A stretch of 64,000 bases of DNA from Cantharellus purpuraceus (lineage: Eukaryota; Basidiomycota; Agaricomycetes; Cantharellales; Hydnaceae), in assembly GCA_025174535.1 (NCBI GenBank), contig JALBUN010000014.1:620001-684000 (forward strand), written 5' to 3'. Shown piece by piece: positions 22,771 through 34,192 of the stretch. The stretch's first letter is position 1. Every line of letters starts with the position of its first letter. Below the pieces are notes generated by a model. The model was given only the letters and a program-made list of their open reading frames with translations, was not told where the DNA came from and did not search any database. The position numbers and the translations under genes are program-made.

Positions 22771-24100
22771 TCAACTCCACACTCTTTCCACATTCTGACC
22801 ATGTTCGTTTGCGTGCGGGTTCAGTTCGTGCTGCTCTTCGTCAGGTGGGAGAGCAATGGGGCCGGCGTGATTTTGTGGAGAGCGGATAGCCTTCCAAACT
22901 GCTGCTGCAACTAGGACGACCGGTTGAAGAACGGTGAAAACGATAGCAGAAGCCTGAACGAAAAAGTAGGTCAGAAGCCGCCAACGAAACAGAAAGACGC
23001 AAATGTGGTAGCATGTTTGTGACGCAAGATATGCAATGAGGGCACATACTTGTACCGGCGGGCTCTTGGGGCGCTGAGTCCAAATGCATATGTTGATCCA
23101 GATAGCTCCGATGCACCAAACGATGTCACGGCGGATAGCTATGATCACAAGGCCGACAACCTGAGTGCATAACAAAAAAACAGTCAATCGTGAGCCTAAT
23201 GACTGGCAGAGCAGGGCCGGTAACATACATTTGTGGCCATTACAACGGCAAATCCTTCCCATTCGTAATCCTTATAGTAATTTGCAGTGGCTTTTGGGTC
23301 CCATGTCTTGTGAAGCATAATGCTGTAGTAAGATTAACAAATAATGAATAGAAGTATAAGGGCAATAGGACTAACAAGATGGACTGCGGCAAAAGAAGTG
23401 TGGCAGGTAAAGGGAGGAAGAGGCACATGGGTGCATGTATCAGGAGAGTGTCGAAGGGTCGCGACCTCTTTGGCGAGTGATAAATAAGGAGCACAATGTT
23501 GGAGTACAGGAGGGCCAGCGTGAGGAGAACAAGCAAGATTGTGGATGGAATGAATAATTCAAGAGCCTGTTGGAAAGTAGGTGATACTATCTTTGTCGCC
23601 TTTTTCAACGGAACACTCACCCATGTCATTGCCCAAAATGCTATGACCGAGTTCGCAATTACAAGGGAGAATCCGACACCTTTAATGAGGGTTTGCTGCA
23701 AGACTGTAAGAAATACAACCCATATGGTGAGCTCAGAAAAACCGTGCACCTTGATCTCCTCGTTTGAGGCCAGGACCAAGAGGACGCAATACCCAATTTG
23801 ACCAGAGAAAGTGACTACGACATATTCCCACAAGAGTAGGTGATGGAGATATCGGGGTGGGATGCAGCTTTGAGATTTTGCTTAGTCCAGGAGAAACAAC
23901 AGACGTTGCCACCGCAAAAGTTGCAATGTTGATGAGCAGAGACAGTGGTGTCAAGACTTGAAGTCTGTTTACATACCTATGAAACTACGACATGGTACAA
24001 GAAAACAAGCACATACCTCACAAGAAGCAGATACTCTCGCAGAGCTGGATGATTTGTATCAACGGTATTCCGTCTGGGAGGGGCATGGTGGTTCACAACA
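22771..24100 (-). CDS. Multi-pass membrane protein, function unknown
   Basis: Exons that fit: upstream to 24017; 23976 to about 23776 with an apparent frame break; three pieces from there to 23376 after removing introns (the second is 57 nt, GTGAGT to CAACAG, before ALELFIPST); 23322-23229; 23160-23050; and 22953-22771. The product has about seven hydrophobic helices (LSLLINIATFAVATSVV, LLWEYVVVTFSGQIGYCVLL, VGFSLVIANSVIAFWAM, IPSTILLVLLTLALLYSNIV, FEGFAV-type helices near WEGFAVVMATN, IVFTVLQPVVLVAAAVW). It ends in an acidic cytosolic tail. I do not recognise a named family. The first exon and start codon are unresolved: the frame stays open to about 24160 without a clear ATG. Between SKLHPTP and YLHHLLLWEY the frame shifts by one base at a run of four C (about 23858). 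Confidence 0.6.
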
Positions 24101-24328
24101 AGTTGAGAGGAGTTTGGGCGACACGCATGTGACGTCACAACCTTGGATAGCTTATGTAAACATGCCTTTGAGCCTGGATGTCGAGTTCAGCGGTGCTTCC
24201 GCTGCTGGGAGACGGTCTAATAGACCGAGGTGTCAAAAGGTTTATAACCATAGACATCCACTAACGCCATAGATATCACTATACGCCCCATCTACCTCTA
24301 TATTCACATACATGACGAAGATTCTACT

Positions 24329-24439
24329 ATGGAGCGACTCGTCCTCAACATGGACGCGTATGGATCCATGGTTCAGCGGGGTATACAAAAGTTTTTTCTA
24401 GCGCCTGCTGGAGTTCACGCCTTTATCCATGAACTCCAG
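24329..24439 (+). pseudogene. Possible first exon of a host gene cut off by the transposon block
   Basis: From the ATG at 24329, 37 codons (MERLVLNMDAYGSMVQRG to AFIHELQ) run into CAG/GTATGC, a good 5' splice site. No continuing exon is found. Within 170 bp the sequence enters transposon DNA. The composition resembles the gene-rich side, not the repeats. The protein is not recognised. Confidence 0.3.
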
Positions 24440-24503
24440 GTATGCATATTGTGATAGTTTATATTTCTAGTAGCTAATACACACCTTTATCCATGAACTC
24501 CAG
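24420..24503. repeat. 20-bp direct repeat, 64 bp apart
   Basis: CCTTTATCCATGAACTCCAG is present exactly at 24420-24439 and 24484-24503, at the border between gene-rich DNA and the repeat block. Confidence 0.9.
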
Positions 24504-26277
24504 CTGTGGACTTAAGGTCCAGCTAACTGCCTGAACCTACAAGTTGTTAGGTTATGGGCCCTGCCAGTGAATCAGAATTGCATGCCTTCAAATTTCCAAA
24601 GCTCAATGGCTGTTTTGGAACCCGCAAAATTATGGTGTTAGGGCAAACTCTAAATCACCACAATTCCATGAATGAACAGCTGAGAAGAATATCAAACCCT
24701 GCTGCAGCACAACTCCAGAAACAATTTAATGTTGTACTTTGGTTACAATCCTTTGTATTGGTCAATGCAGACTATACGCAGAAAGGTAATACATTTCTTA
24801 GCAGCAAGAAATGAATAAGACTTCCAGAGTCTAGAGTTCACAGACACTTAGGGGTCCAGATATTCCAAAAAGAGGGGAATGCACTTAGAGGCTAAAGGAA
24901 GTAGGTGGATGAATCCAACCGTCCAACCAGTGGCACTCAGAAGCAGGTAACAGCAATGTGTGAAGTAGTCTAGCAACTGCTTCACACGAGTTCAAGCTTC
25001 TAATGCTCTGCAAAGGCAGTACACACTAGTAACTTAAACAAGAGCACTAATGGCAGGACTATCAACAGACAATCTCACCCTGTAGATTTGTAGTCACGTG
25101 AGGCAGATATTACACTCACACCCAAAGCAGGAATATCACTACTTTGAGTGCAATCAAGTACAGTTACACAACTGTAAAAGATCCTTGAACTGGTAATCAA
25201 CAGTTACTGAGATAGAGGATGACACTGTATGTCACTCTAGTCACACTGGTGTGCAGAAGATGGGTAGAAGTGGTAGAATATGTTACTATTTCAGAGGCAG
25301 AATGACCTCCTTATATATTGTATTTACAGGAGCTGACTAATGCTTCTGGAATATTCTACCTATTAATAGATGGAAACTACTGGAAGGTTGTGGAAGGTGG
25401 AAGAAAGGGGTAGAATATTCCAAGCCAATCACAGGTTCTGATCACAGCACTAACACTGATCAGGAGCTGAATAATGGTTCTGGAAAGTTCTATCTAATAA
25501 TAGAGGGAAACAGCTAGAATGTTATGGAAAGGGGTAGAATATTCCAAGGCAATCACCTGATTTGATCACCCATCAGCTGATCTGATCCCTGAGCTAGGCA
25601 CTGATCAGGCAAAAAGAAGGGTGTCCACCCTGTTTTCTGCACTGGTTTGGACAGCCATGGATAGCCACATGTCATGTGATGATCTCCATGGAAAATAGTG
25701 CCCTGAGAGGCTGTGGTTGTTAAGTTAGAGAATATTTATTGATCAGAGACATCTGAGCTTGAATTCAGGCCAAATGCCTGGTCCAAAAGGGGAGAGCCGG
25801 CTGCGTGAATGTTTGTGGGCGCCTATGGGTCCACAACTGTAGCACAGCAGAAATAAATGATTCTGAGCCGAGTTCTGCATGGAATATTCCCGAAAAAATA
25901 TGGAAAAATAGAGAATATTTGAATAAGTGCATTCCAGGTACAAGCATCAAATATATGCTGATATTTAGGAATGGAAAAGCAAAGAATAGCACATTGGTGC
26001 TGCATAAATGGAATTTGATAGGGAAAAGGTGGTTCCCATACAATGGCCACATGTTTCAAAAGCTCAAACTATGAAGCAGATGTGGGACACATGGTGTGAC
26101 ATGTATGTGACCAATCAGCAATGGATAGATGTTCACTATTACTTTGAGGAACCATATACAGGGAAGTATGTAGAGACAGGCTCCTGTCAGGAATTGAAAG
26201 TTAGTTCTATCAGAGATGCCCACTCTATATGATCATTCCAACAGTGAAAGAGTGCTGAATGGCATGGTGTTACATCC
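24504..26277 (+). mobile_element. Unidentified element remnant split by a solo LTR
   Basis: When the LTR at 24611-26042 is removed, the flanks 24504-24610 and 26043-26277 read on. The first part encodes FKFPKLNG, a phrase common in retrotransposon Gag N-termini. The second is AT-rich and open for only about 40 codons. I infer an old retroelement fragment. The family is not identified. Confidence 0.35.
24611..26042 (-). mobile_element. Solo LTR, family A, subfamily A1 (1432 bp, TSD ATGGC)
   Basis: On the plus strand it begins TGTTTTGGAACCCGC and ends GGTTCCCATACA, so its own 5' end is TGTATGGGAACC (TG...CA). The 5-bp duplication ATGGC flanks it exactly (24606-24610 and 26043-26047). Read on minus it has a TATA-like AATATATAAGGAGG and an AATAAA upstream. 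The U3 part holds repeated TGATCAG and GGAATATTCC words. There is no coding capacity: short frames such as the one from 24554 recur only because the LTR recurs. Confidence 0.9.
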
Positions 26278-27588
26278 TGTAACACCAAGTCCAATCTCTG
26301 GGCTCCAACTCCATCTCCTTCTACTCCACCTCCAACATCTCCATCTCTGACAACCCTGAACTTGTCCCTTGATAAGTAATTCTCTTAATATGGGTTACAA
26401 TAGTTATCACCCTTTTATATTGTTTAGTATTGATTTGGACTTAAATCTGAACTCTGAACTCCATTCCATTTTATATTCCATATCTGTACTTTAGTTTCTC
26501 ATTCAATTCTTCAGATACTTATACAGGCCATATTCTGTATGATTACAGTAGTTCATATATTGACTAAGTTTGACCCCCATAACTTCTTGACAAGCCTCCT
26601 CCTGACAGAGTCAACTCCAGATCTTTATCCAACTCTGTACCTCTGAACTCCAAAATATTGGACAGACAATCTGAGGGGGTGCAACACATAAGTTGAAGCC
26701 AAGTCTACTCAACCCAACCCCATAGAATGAGAGTCTCTCTGTCCTGGTTGAACTGGAACAGTAAAGTCTATTTCTCATTCTATGCTAGCACCAACTCCTG
26801 CTATACCCATTGAACTCTGTTATTTGGAAGACTGGACTTCTAGGGGAGAGGGGAACAGAGGGGGAACAGAGGGGATAGGAGGAATAGGAGCACATAGGAG
26901 GCTCAGGAGGTTGAGGGGGAGGTAGGAAAGTGAGGGGAAATGGTTAGGAGGGAAGAGGAGAAGCCCCTGTAAGCTCCACACACATCAGATCATTCTCCTA
27001 TATTTCTTTTATATTTTATTTCGTTATTTTTTCCCCTATTGGCTCCACCCCCCATTTCATTTTTATCACAAGTTTCTTTTCCATGTTTCAAATGACACAG
27101 AACTTTTATCACGAGTTATTAGCATGCATATCTTGTATAAAACACACCTAGCTAGATATGCAATGGACTAGAGAATTTGCTCTCACCTGTTTTTGTTAAC
27201 TGTGTCTGAACTATTCGTTTCTGGAATAACTCCAGAATGAACCCGTATTTCTACAACCTTTTGCATACTCTTCCAGAGTATTGCAAAATATATTCGAATC
27301 CCAGTTTGCGAAGCCTAAGCTCCACTGGTTGATTTTCTATTAAGCATTTACTCTCGTTTAAGTCATCTGCTTCTGCTCCCTGCTCAAATTGTCAAAATCT
27401 AGACGAATATCACACCAAATCCCATCAAACTTTGTAGGAAGATACTACTCAAGTATATCTTCAATTGGACTATGCATACATCCAGTTCCCATCACTCCCT
27501 CTGTCTCTATTCGAAATCTACTCTCCACACACCCCCAGCAAGGCAAAATTATTTTTTCAACAAACTCTGTCTTCTTTTGCAACCCTTA
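26278..27588 (+). mobile_element. Solo LTR, family B, interrupted by an LTR of family D
   Basis: It starts TGTTACATCCTGTAACACC, is followed by the family-B body (TTCTTGACAAG, GGTGCAACACA, GAACTGGAACAGTAAAGTC) and is split at 26817 by the D insertion. It resumes at 27563 and runs to about 27588, where a family-C LTR begins. No TSD could be read at its right end because of that junction. Confidence 0.75.
26818..27562 (-). mobile_element. Solo LTR, family D (745 bp, TSD AACTC)
   Basis: Ends are TGTTATTTGG and TTTTTTCAACA, flanked by AACTC at 26813-26817 and 27563-27567. It is the inverted counterpart of the copy at 56819-57528: purine-rich GAGGGGGAGG tract, then TTTCCCCTATTGGCTCC and a TATA-like patch. 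It sits inside the family-B LTR. Confidence 0.85.
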
Positions 27589-28115
27589 TGGTACACACTA
27601 GATCTGATTGGGAGTTGGAGCTTGGGTTGGAGCTTGGGTTGGAGTCAATGGTTGGAGTTGGAGTGGGGATCAGGGTGCATCATGGGGGTCAGAATGGACT
27701 TGGCTTCAGCTTATATGCTGCACCCTCACTAATACCTGTGTCTGAGATTTTAGAGATGGAGTATGACTTAGACAGTTTGGATTGGACTTAGGAGCTAGGT
27801 GTGATTCAATATTCAAACTAGGGAATGAGGTAGGTCCCCAGTCAGGCAACTTAAATACATATTTGAAATCTAATAATAATTACTCTGGTGATAGGTCTCC
27901 AAGGCCAATGGCCTTACGTGAATATGTCTGAGTCTGATGGGGACTGATGTCCAGGTTCCTATGGTGATGCTGATGCATCAATTGGAACCGGAGGTGGATG
28001 AGCAAGATTGACGGTGACAATTAGACAGACTAATGGAGACGTGATGGTTTCCAAATGGAGTATAGATTTCATGTGTGTGGGGATCTGAGTGGATTGGACA
28101 GGGTGTGAAGAATAT
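27589..28115 (+). mobile_element. LTR of family C, 3' end cut by an A1 insertion
   Basis: It begins TGGTACACACTAGATC (family start TGTTACACACTAGGTCC) and contains GCATCAATTGGAACC. It stops at GGTGTGAAGAATAT, about 14 bp short of the family end (compare 34179-34192), where an A-family LTR has inserted. Confidence 0.8.
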
Positions 28116-28728
28116 TGTTTTGGAACCCATAAAATTATGGTGTTAGGGCAAACTCTAAATCACCACAATTCCATGAATGAACAGCTGAGAAGAATATCAA
28201 ACCCTGCTGCAGCACAACTCCAGAAATGATTTAATGTTTGTACTTTGGTCACAATTATAATGGTCAATGCAGATGATATGCAGGAAGGTAATACATTTCT
28301 TAGCAGTAGGGAATGAATAAGACTTCCAGAGTCTAGAGTTCACAGACACTTAGGGGTCCAGATATTCCAAAAAGAGGGGAATGCACTTAGAGGCTAAAGG
28401 AAGTAGGTGGATGAATCCACCCATCCAACCAGAGGCACTCTGAAGCAGGTAACAGCAATGTGTGAAGTAGTCTAGCAACTGCTTTACACAAGTTCAAGAT
28501 TCTAATGCTCTGCAAAGGCAGTACACACTAGTAACTTAAACAAGAGCACTAATGGCAGGACTATCAATAATCCCACCCTGTAGGTTTGTAGTCATGTGAG
28601 GTAGATACTACACTCATGCCCAAAGCAGGACAATCACTACTTCAAGTTCAATCAAATACAGTTACATAACTGAGTGACCCTTGAACTGGACAATCAACAG
28701 TTACTGAGATATAGAGGATGACACTGTA
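28116..28728 (-). mobile_element. Partial LTR, family A
   Basis: The terminal 613 bp of family A, starting TGTTTTGGAACCC, is interrupted at 28728 by another A1 copy. The other half is not found on the far side, so a deletion or recombination followed. Confidence 0.85.
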
Positions 28729-30140
28729 TGTTTTGGAACCTGCAAAATTATGGTGTTAGGGCAAACTCTAAATCACCATAATTCCATGAATGAACAGCTG
28801 AGAAGAATATCAAATCCTGCTGCAGCACAACTCCAGAAACGATTTAATGTTTGTACTTTGGTTACAATCCTTTGTATTGGTCAATGCAGACTATATGCAG
28901 AAAGGTAATACATTTCTTAGCAGCAAGAAATGAATAAGACTTCCAGAGTCTAGAGTTCACAGATGCTTAGGGGAATACACTTAGAGGCTAAAGGAAGTAG
29001 GTGGATGAATCTAACCGTCCAACCAGTGGCACTCAGAAGCAGGTAACAGCAATGTGTGAAGTAGTCTAGCAACTGCTTTACACAAGTTCAAGATTCTAAT
29101 GCTCTGCAAAGGCAGTACACACTAGTAACTTAAACAAGAGCACTAATGGCAGGACTATCAACAGACAATCCCACCCTGTAGATTTGTAGTCACGTGAGGC
29201 AGATATTACACTCACACCCAAAGCAGGAATATCACTACTTTGAGTGCAATCAAGTACAGTTACACAACTGTAAAAGATCCTTGAACTGGTAATCAACAGT
29301 TACTGAGATATAGAGGATGACACTGTATGTCACTCTAGTCATACTGGTGTGCAGAAGATGGGTAGAAGTGGTAGAATATGTTACTATTTCAGAGGCAGAA
29401 TGACCTCCTTATATATTGTATTTACAGGAGCTGACTAATGCTTCTGGAATATTCTACCTATTAATAGATGGAAACTACTGGAAGGTTGTGGAAGGTGGAA
29501 GAAAGGGGTAGAATATTCCAAGCCAATCACAGGTTCTGATCACAGCACTAACACTGATCAGGAGCTGAATAATGGTTCTGGAAAGTTCTATCTAATAATA
29601 GAAGGAAACAGCTAGAATGTTATGGAAAGGGATAGAATATTCCAAGGCAATCACCTGATCTGATCACCCATCACCTGCTCTGATCTCTGAATTAGGCACT
29701 GATCAGGCAAAAAGAAAGGTGTCCACCCTGTTTTCTGCACTGGTTTGGACAGCCATGGATAGCCACATGTCATGTGATGATCTCCATGGAAAATAGTGCC
29801 CTGAGAGGCTGTGGTTGTCAAGTTAGAGAATATTTATTGATCAGAGACATCTGAGCTTGAATTCAGGCTGAATGCCTGGTCCAAAGGGGGAGAGCCAACT
29901 GTGCAAAGGTTTGTGGGCGCCTATGGGTCCACAACTGTAGCACAGCAGAAATAAATGATTCTGGGCCGAGTTCTGTATGGAATATTCATGAAAAAATATG
30001 GAAAAATAGAGAATATTTGAATAAGTGCATTCCAGGTACAAGCATCAAATATATGCTGATATTTAGGAATGGAAAAGCAAAGAATAGCACATTGGTGCTG
30101 CATAAATAGGATTTGATAGGGAAAAGGTGGTTCCCATACA
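28729..30140 (-). mobile_element. LTR, family A, subfamily A1 (1412 bp)
   Basis: Full length from TGTTTTGGAACCTGC to GGTTCCCATACA, nearly identical to 24611-26042 including the TGATCA-rich U3. The flanking 5-mers do not match (CTGTA and GTGTT), so its borders were changed by recombination or deletion after insertion. Confidence 0.88.
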
Positions 30141-30456
30141 GTGTTGCTAGGTCAGCAATTCAACTTCACAAGTGTGAGATGAAGAAGGCTGCAGCAGAGC
30201 AGCAGGGCAAGGAGGAGGAGAGGGAGCACTTGGAGGCCACATCAAAAAGGAGTGGACCTCCCAAGGCTCTGGCTCCAACAGAGCCATTTGGTGGTCCAGG
30301 CATAATATGTGACTTGTGTTGTGATGTGGGCATGGAGTGTGTATGGCCCACTGGTCCAACCCACCACCTTCAGTCCTGCAATTGTTGTTGGGGTCGGAAA
30401 GGAGGGTGTAGGATTGATGGCAAGTTTGATCCCTGAAGTTGGAGTGTCAAGCCCTG
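30141..30456 (+). pseudogene. Fragment of the retrotransposon antisense ORF with Zn2Cys6-like cluster
   Basis: About 105 codons: VARSAIQLHKCEMKKAAAEQ, then a charged EEE/R coiled coil and PPKALAPTEPFGGPGI. The fragment also carries the best preserved cysteine cluster in the window, a CDLC start followed by a C-x6-C step, VWPTGPT, and a second CNCC to GGC half. The spacing C-x2-C-x6-C-x12-C-x2-C-x6-C equals that of GAL4-type binuclear clusters. It is homologous to the ORFs at 50990-50154 and 55910-56689. It is cut on both sides by inward-pointing family-A LTR ends (TGTATGGGAAC on each). Confidence 0.75.
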
Positions 30457-31863
30457 TGTATGGGAACTGGTTTTCCCTTAAAAGATCTTGTTTAAAGTCC
30501 CGAAACTGTACAATTTCGCTTCATGGCCTCAAAATATCAGCATATATGTGCTGCTTTCTCTTGATTCAGGGCCATTCAAATATTCTCTATTTTTTCATAT
30601 TTTTTTTGGGAATTTTCCATGCAGAAGTGAGTCCACAACCTTGTTGTTCTGCTGGGCAAAGTTTTGGGACTCACATGGACCCACAAACCTTCGCAGATGT
30701 CAGCAGCTTTAAAGTCAGCCAGAGTCACCTGGACAACTGACTCATTTTCAATCAACATGACTCATTTCAATCTCTGACTCAATCTGGTCACCACTGCCAG
30801 TAAATGCTCAATATCTTCACAACCACTACACCTCTTGACTCCATTTTTGGTGGAGAGTTCAATAGAAGCTGTGTCTACTCATAGCTGAGCTGATCAGCCT
30901 GGGAAACAAAGTATTGACTGAGTTATTTGAGTAATGGTGACTCATGCAATGACTCCTGCCATGACTCATACCATGACTCCTGTGATTACTCATACTATGA
31001 CTCCATCCATGACTCATGCCATGAGTCAGAGCAAATCCAAGCAGCTCATTGGCTAGGAAACTTCCACCCCCTTCTCACATATTCCACTAGCTTCCAGTAG
31101 TTTCCATCTATTAATAGGTAGAAGTTTCCAGTAGTATTAGTCAGCTCCTGTAAATACAATATAAAAGGAGCCCATTCTGCCTCTGAATAAATAACCATTT
31201 CTACCCCATCATTTGCACATCAGTGTGACTAGAGTGACATACAGTGTCATCCTCTATATCTCAGTAACTGTTGATTGTCCAGTTCAAGGGTCGCTTACAG
31301 TTGTGTAACTGTATTTGATTGCACTTGAAGTAGTGATTGTCCTGCTTTGGGCGTGAGTGTAGTATCTACCTCACGTGACTACAAATCTACAGGGTGAGAT
31401 TGTCTGTTGATAGTCCTGCCATTAGTGCTCTTGTTTAAGTTACTAGTGTGTACTGCCTTTGCAGAGCATTAGAATCTTGAACTTGTGTAAAGCAGTTGCT
31501 AGACTACTTCACACATTGCTGTTACCCGCTTCAGAGTGCCACTGGTTTGGACGGTTGGATTCATCCACCTACTTCCTTTAGCCTCTAAGTGCATTCCCCT
31601 CTTTTTGGAATATCTGGACCCCTAAGTGTCTGTGAACTCTAGACTCTGGAAGTCTTATTCATTCCCTACTGCTAAGAAACGTATTACCTTCCTGCGTATC
31701 ATCTGCATTGACCATTACAAGGGATTGTAACCAAAGTACAAATGTTAAATCATTTCTGGAGTTGTGCTACAGTAGGATTTGATATTCTTCTCAGCTGTTC
31801 ATTCATGGAATTGTGGTGATTTAGAGTTTGCCCTAACACCATAATTTTGCGGGTTCCAAAACA
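30457..31863 (+). mobile_element. LTR, family A, subfamily A2 (1407 bp)
   Basis: Runs from TGTATGGGAACTGG to GGGTTCCAAAACA. The U3 has the TGACTC array (about 30938-31029), followed by AATATAAAAGGAGCCC. Flanking 5-mers differ (CCCTG and ACCTA). Confidence 0.88.
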
Positions 31864-32159
31864 ACCTACTTCCTTTAGCCTCTAAGTGCATTCCCCTCTT
31901 TTTGGAATATCTGGACCCCTAAGCATCTGTGAACTCTAGACTCTGGAAGTCTTATTCATTTCTTGCTGCTAAGAAACGTATTACCTTTCTGCGTATAGTC
32001 TGCATTGACCAATACAAAGGATTGTAACCAAAGTACAAACATTAAATTGTTTCTGGAGTTGTGCTGCAGCAGGGTTTGATATTCTTCTCAGCTGTTCATT
32101 CATGGAATTGTGGTGATTTAGAGTTTGTTTTAACATTATAATTTTGTGGGTTCCAAAAC
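31864..32159 (+). mobile_element. Truncated family-A LTR end
   Basis: Only the last 296 bp of a family-A LTR, in direct continuation after the previous copy and ending TTCCAAAACA. This suggests the previous copy inserted into, or recombined with, an older one. Confidence 0.8.
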
Positions 32160-33299
32160 AACAACTCTGGAAATGATTTAACATCTGTACTTTGGTTACA
32201 ATCCATTGTAATGGTCAATGCAGATGATACACAGGAAAGTAATATGTTTCTTAGCAGTAGGGAATGAATAAGACTTCCAGAGTCTAGAGTTCACAGACAC
32301 TTAGGGGTCCAGATATTCCAAAAAGAGGGGAATGCACTTAGAGGCTAAAGGAAGTAGGTGGATGAATCCAACCATCCAACCAGTGACACTCTGAAGCAGG
32401 TAACAGCAATGTGTGAAGTAGTCTAGCAACTGCTTTACACAAGTTCAAGATTCTAATGCTCTGCAAAGGCAGTACACACTAGTAACTTAAACAAGAGCAC
32501 TAATGGCAGGACTATCAACAGACAATCTCACCCTGTAGATTTGTAATCATGCAAGGTAGATACTACACTCATGCCCAAAGCAGGACAATCACTACTTCAA
32601 GTGCAATCAAATACAGTTACACAACTGTAAGCGACCCTTGAACTGGACAATCAACAGTTACTGAGATATAGAGGATGACACTGTATGTCACTCTAGTCAC
32701 ACTGATGTGCAAATGATGGGGTAGAAATGGTTATTTATTCAGAGGCAAAATGGCCTCCTTATATACTGTATCTACAGGAGCTGACTAATCCTTCTACCTA
32801 TTAATAGTTATGAGTCATGGCAGGAGTCATAGCCTGAGTCACCATTACTCAAATAACTCAGGCAATACTCTGTTTCTCAGGCTGATCAGCACAGATATGG
32901 GTAGGCACAGCTTCTACTAAACTCTCCACCAAAAATGGAGTCAGGAGGAGCTGTGGTTGCCAAGATATTGAGGATTTACTGGCAGTGGTGATCAGATTGG
33001 GTCAGAGATTGAAATGAGTCAGTAGATCAGGTGACTCTGCTGACTTTGAAGCTGCTGACATCTGTGAAGTTTTGTGGGTCCATGTGGGTCCAAAACTTCA
33101 CCCAGCAGAACAATAAGTTTGTGGACTCATTTCTGCATGGAAAATTCCCAGAAAAATATGAAAAAATAGAGAATATTTGAATGGCCCTGAATCAAGAGAA
33201 AGCAGCACATATATGCTGATATTTTAAGGCCATGAAGCGAAATTGTACAGTTTTGGGACTGTAAACAAGATCTTTTAAGGGAAAACCAGTTCTTATACA
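32160..33299 (-). mobile_element. Truncated family-A LTR, subfamily A2
   Basis: Inverted orientation. About 100 bp of one end is missing (it begins at ACTCTGGAAATGATTTAAC) and the other end is intact (CCAGTTCTTATACA). The TGACTC array is reduced to a few cores (about 32810-32865). Confidence 0.8.
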
Positions 33300-33660
33300 C
33301 CTTCGCCTGATCAGGTGTGAACATGTTGGGGTGGTTGTGGGAATTCAACCAGCATTGCATCAAGAATGGTTGGAGCTTGCATGGATCGGAACCATCGAAT
33401 GAGTTGGGTTTCCAGACCTTGGTCCAGGACTTGGGAGCTTGTGGGGTATGGATGCTGCTGGTGAGCAGGGAGATGGCTTGCACCAGATTCAGGGAGGGTG
33501 GAGTATTGTCCTCTTCATTGACAGCCTCTATGTGGCCCATCAGTTCTTTGACAACCTTGAGGATGGTGTCAATGCTGGGAGCAAGTGCCTCAACAGTTTG
33601 TGCATGTTTGGAATTGGCAGTGGATCATGGCATTGGTAGGAGTGAGTACAGCAGTTCGAA
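33300..33660 (-). pseudogene. Ty3/gypsy Gag fragment
   Basis: The minus frame encodes QAPKSWTKVWKPNSFDGSDP, then LQPFLMQCWLN and FTPDQAKV, the Gag core seen in fungal Tf2-like chromoviruses. It is truncated at 33299 by a family-A LTR, and stops interrupt the rest. It lies in opposite orientation to the pol at 34.2 kb, so it belongs to another copy. Confidence 0.7.
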
Positions 33661-33665
33661 TATAC

Positions 33666-34192
33666 TGTTATGGACTAGGTCCGATTGGGGGTTGGAGTTT
33701 GGGTCAGAGTTTGGGTCAGAGTTGGAGTGGGGATCAGGGTGCATTGTGGTGGTCAGAACAGACTTGGCTTCAGCTTATATGCTGCACCCTCACTAATACC
33801 TGTGTCTGAGATTTCAGAGATGGAGTACAACTTAGACAGTTCAGATCAGACTTGGGAGCTAGACATGATTCAATATTCAAACTGGGGAATGAGGTCCCCA
33901 GTTGTATGACTTGAATACATATTTGAAATCTAATAATCATTACTCCGGTGATGGGTCTCCAAGGCCAACAGCCTTATGTGAATATGTCTGAGTCTGATGG
34001 GGATGGATGTCCAAGTTCCTATGGTGATGCTGATGCATCAATTGGAACCAGAAGTGGATGAGTGAGATCAACAGTGACAATCGGACAGACTAATGAAGAC
34101 ATGATGGTTTCCAAATGGAGTATAGACCTCATGTGCACGGGGATCTGGTGGATTGGATGGGGATCTGGGTGTTAATGAATATAGTCATAACA
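33666..34192 (+). mobile_element. LTR, family C (527 bp)
   Basis: Starts TGTTATGGACTAGGTCCG and ends ATAGTCATAACA. Same orientation as 27589-28115 and inverted relative to 52633-53160. Flanking 5-mers TATAC and GTGCT do not match. Confidence 0.8.

Noticed and set aside
24554..24814. ORF with [23 protein letters not shown] protein, also seen at 42077, 44257, 44493, 61761 and 63523
   Set aside because: It is the end of the family-A LTR read in a frame that happens to be open. It appears at every LTR copy and starts in different unrelated flanks.
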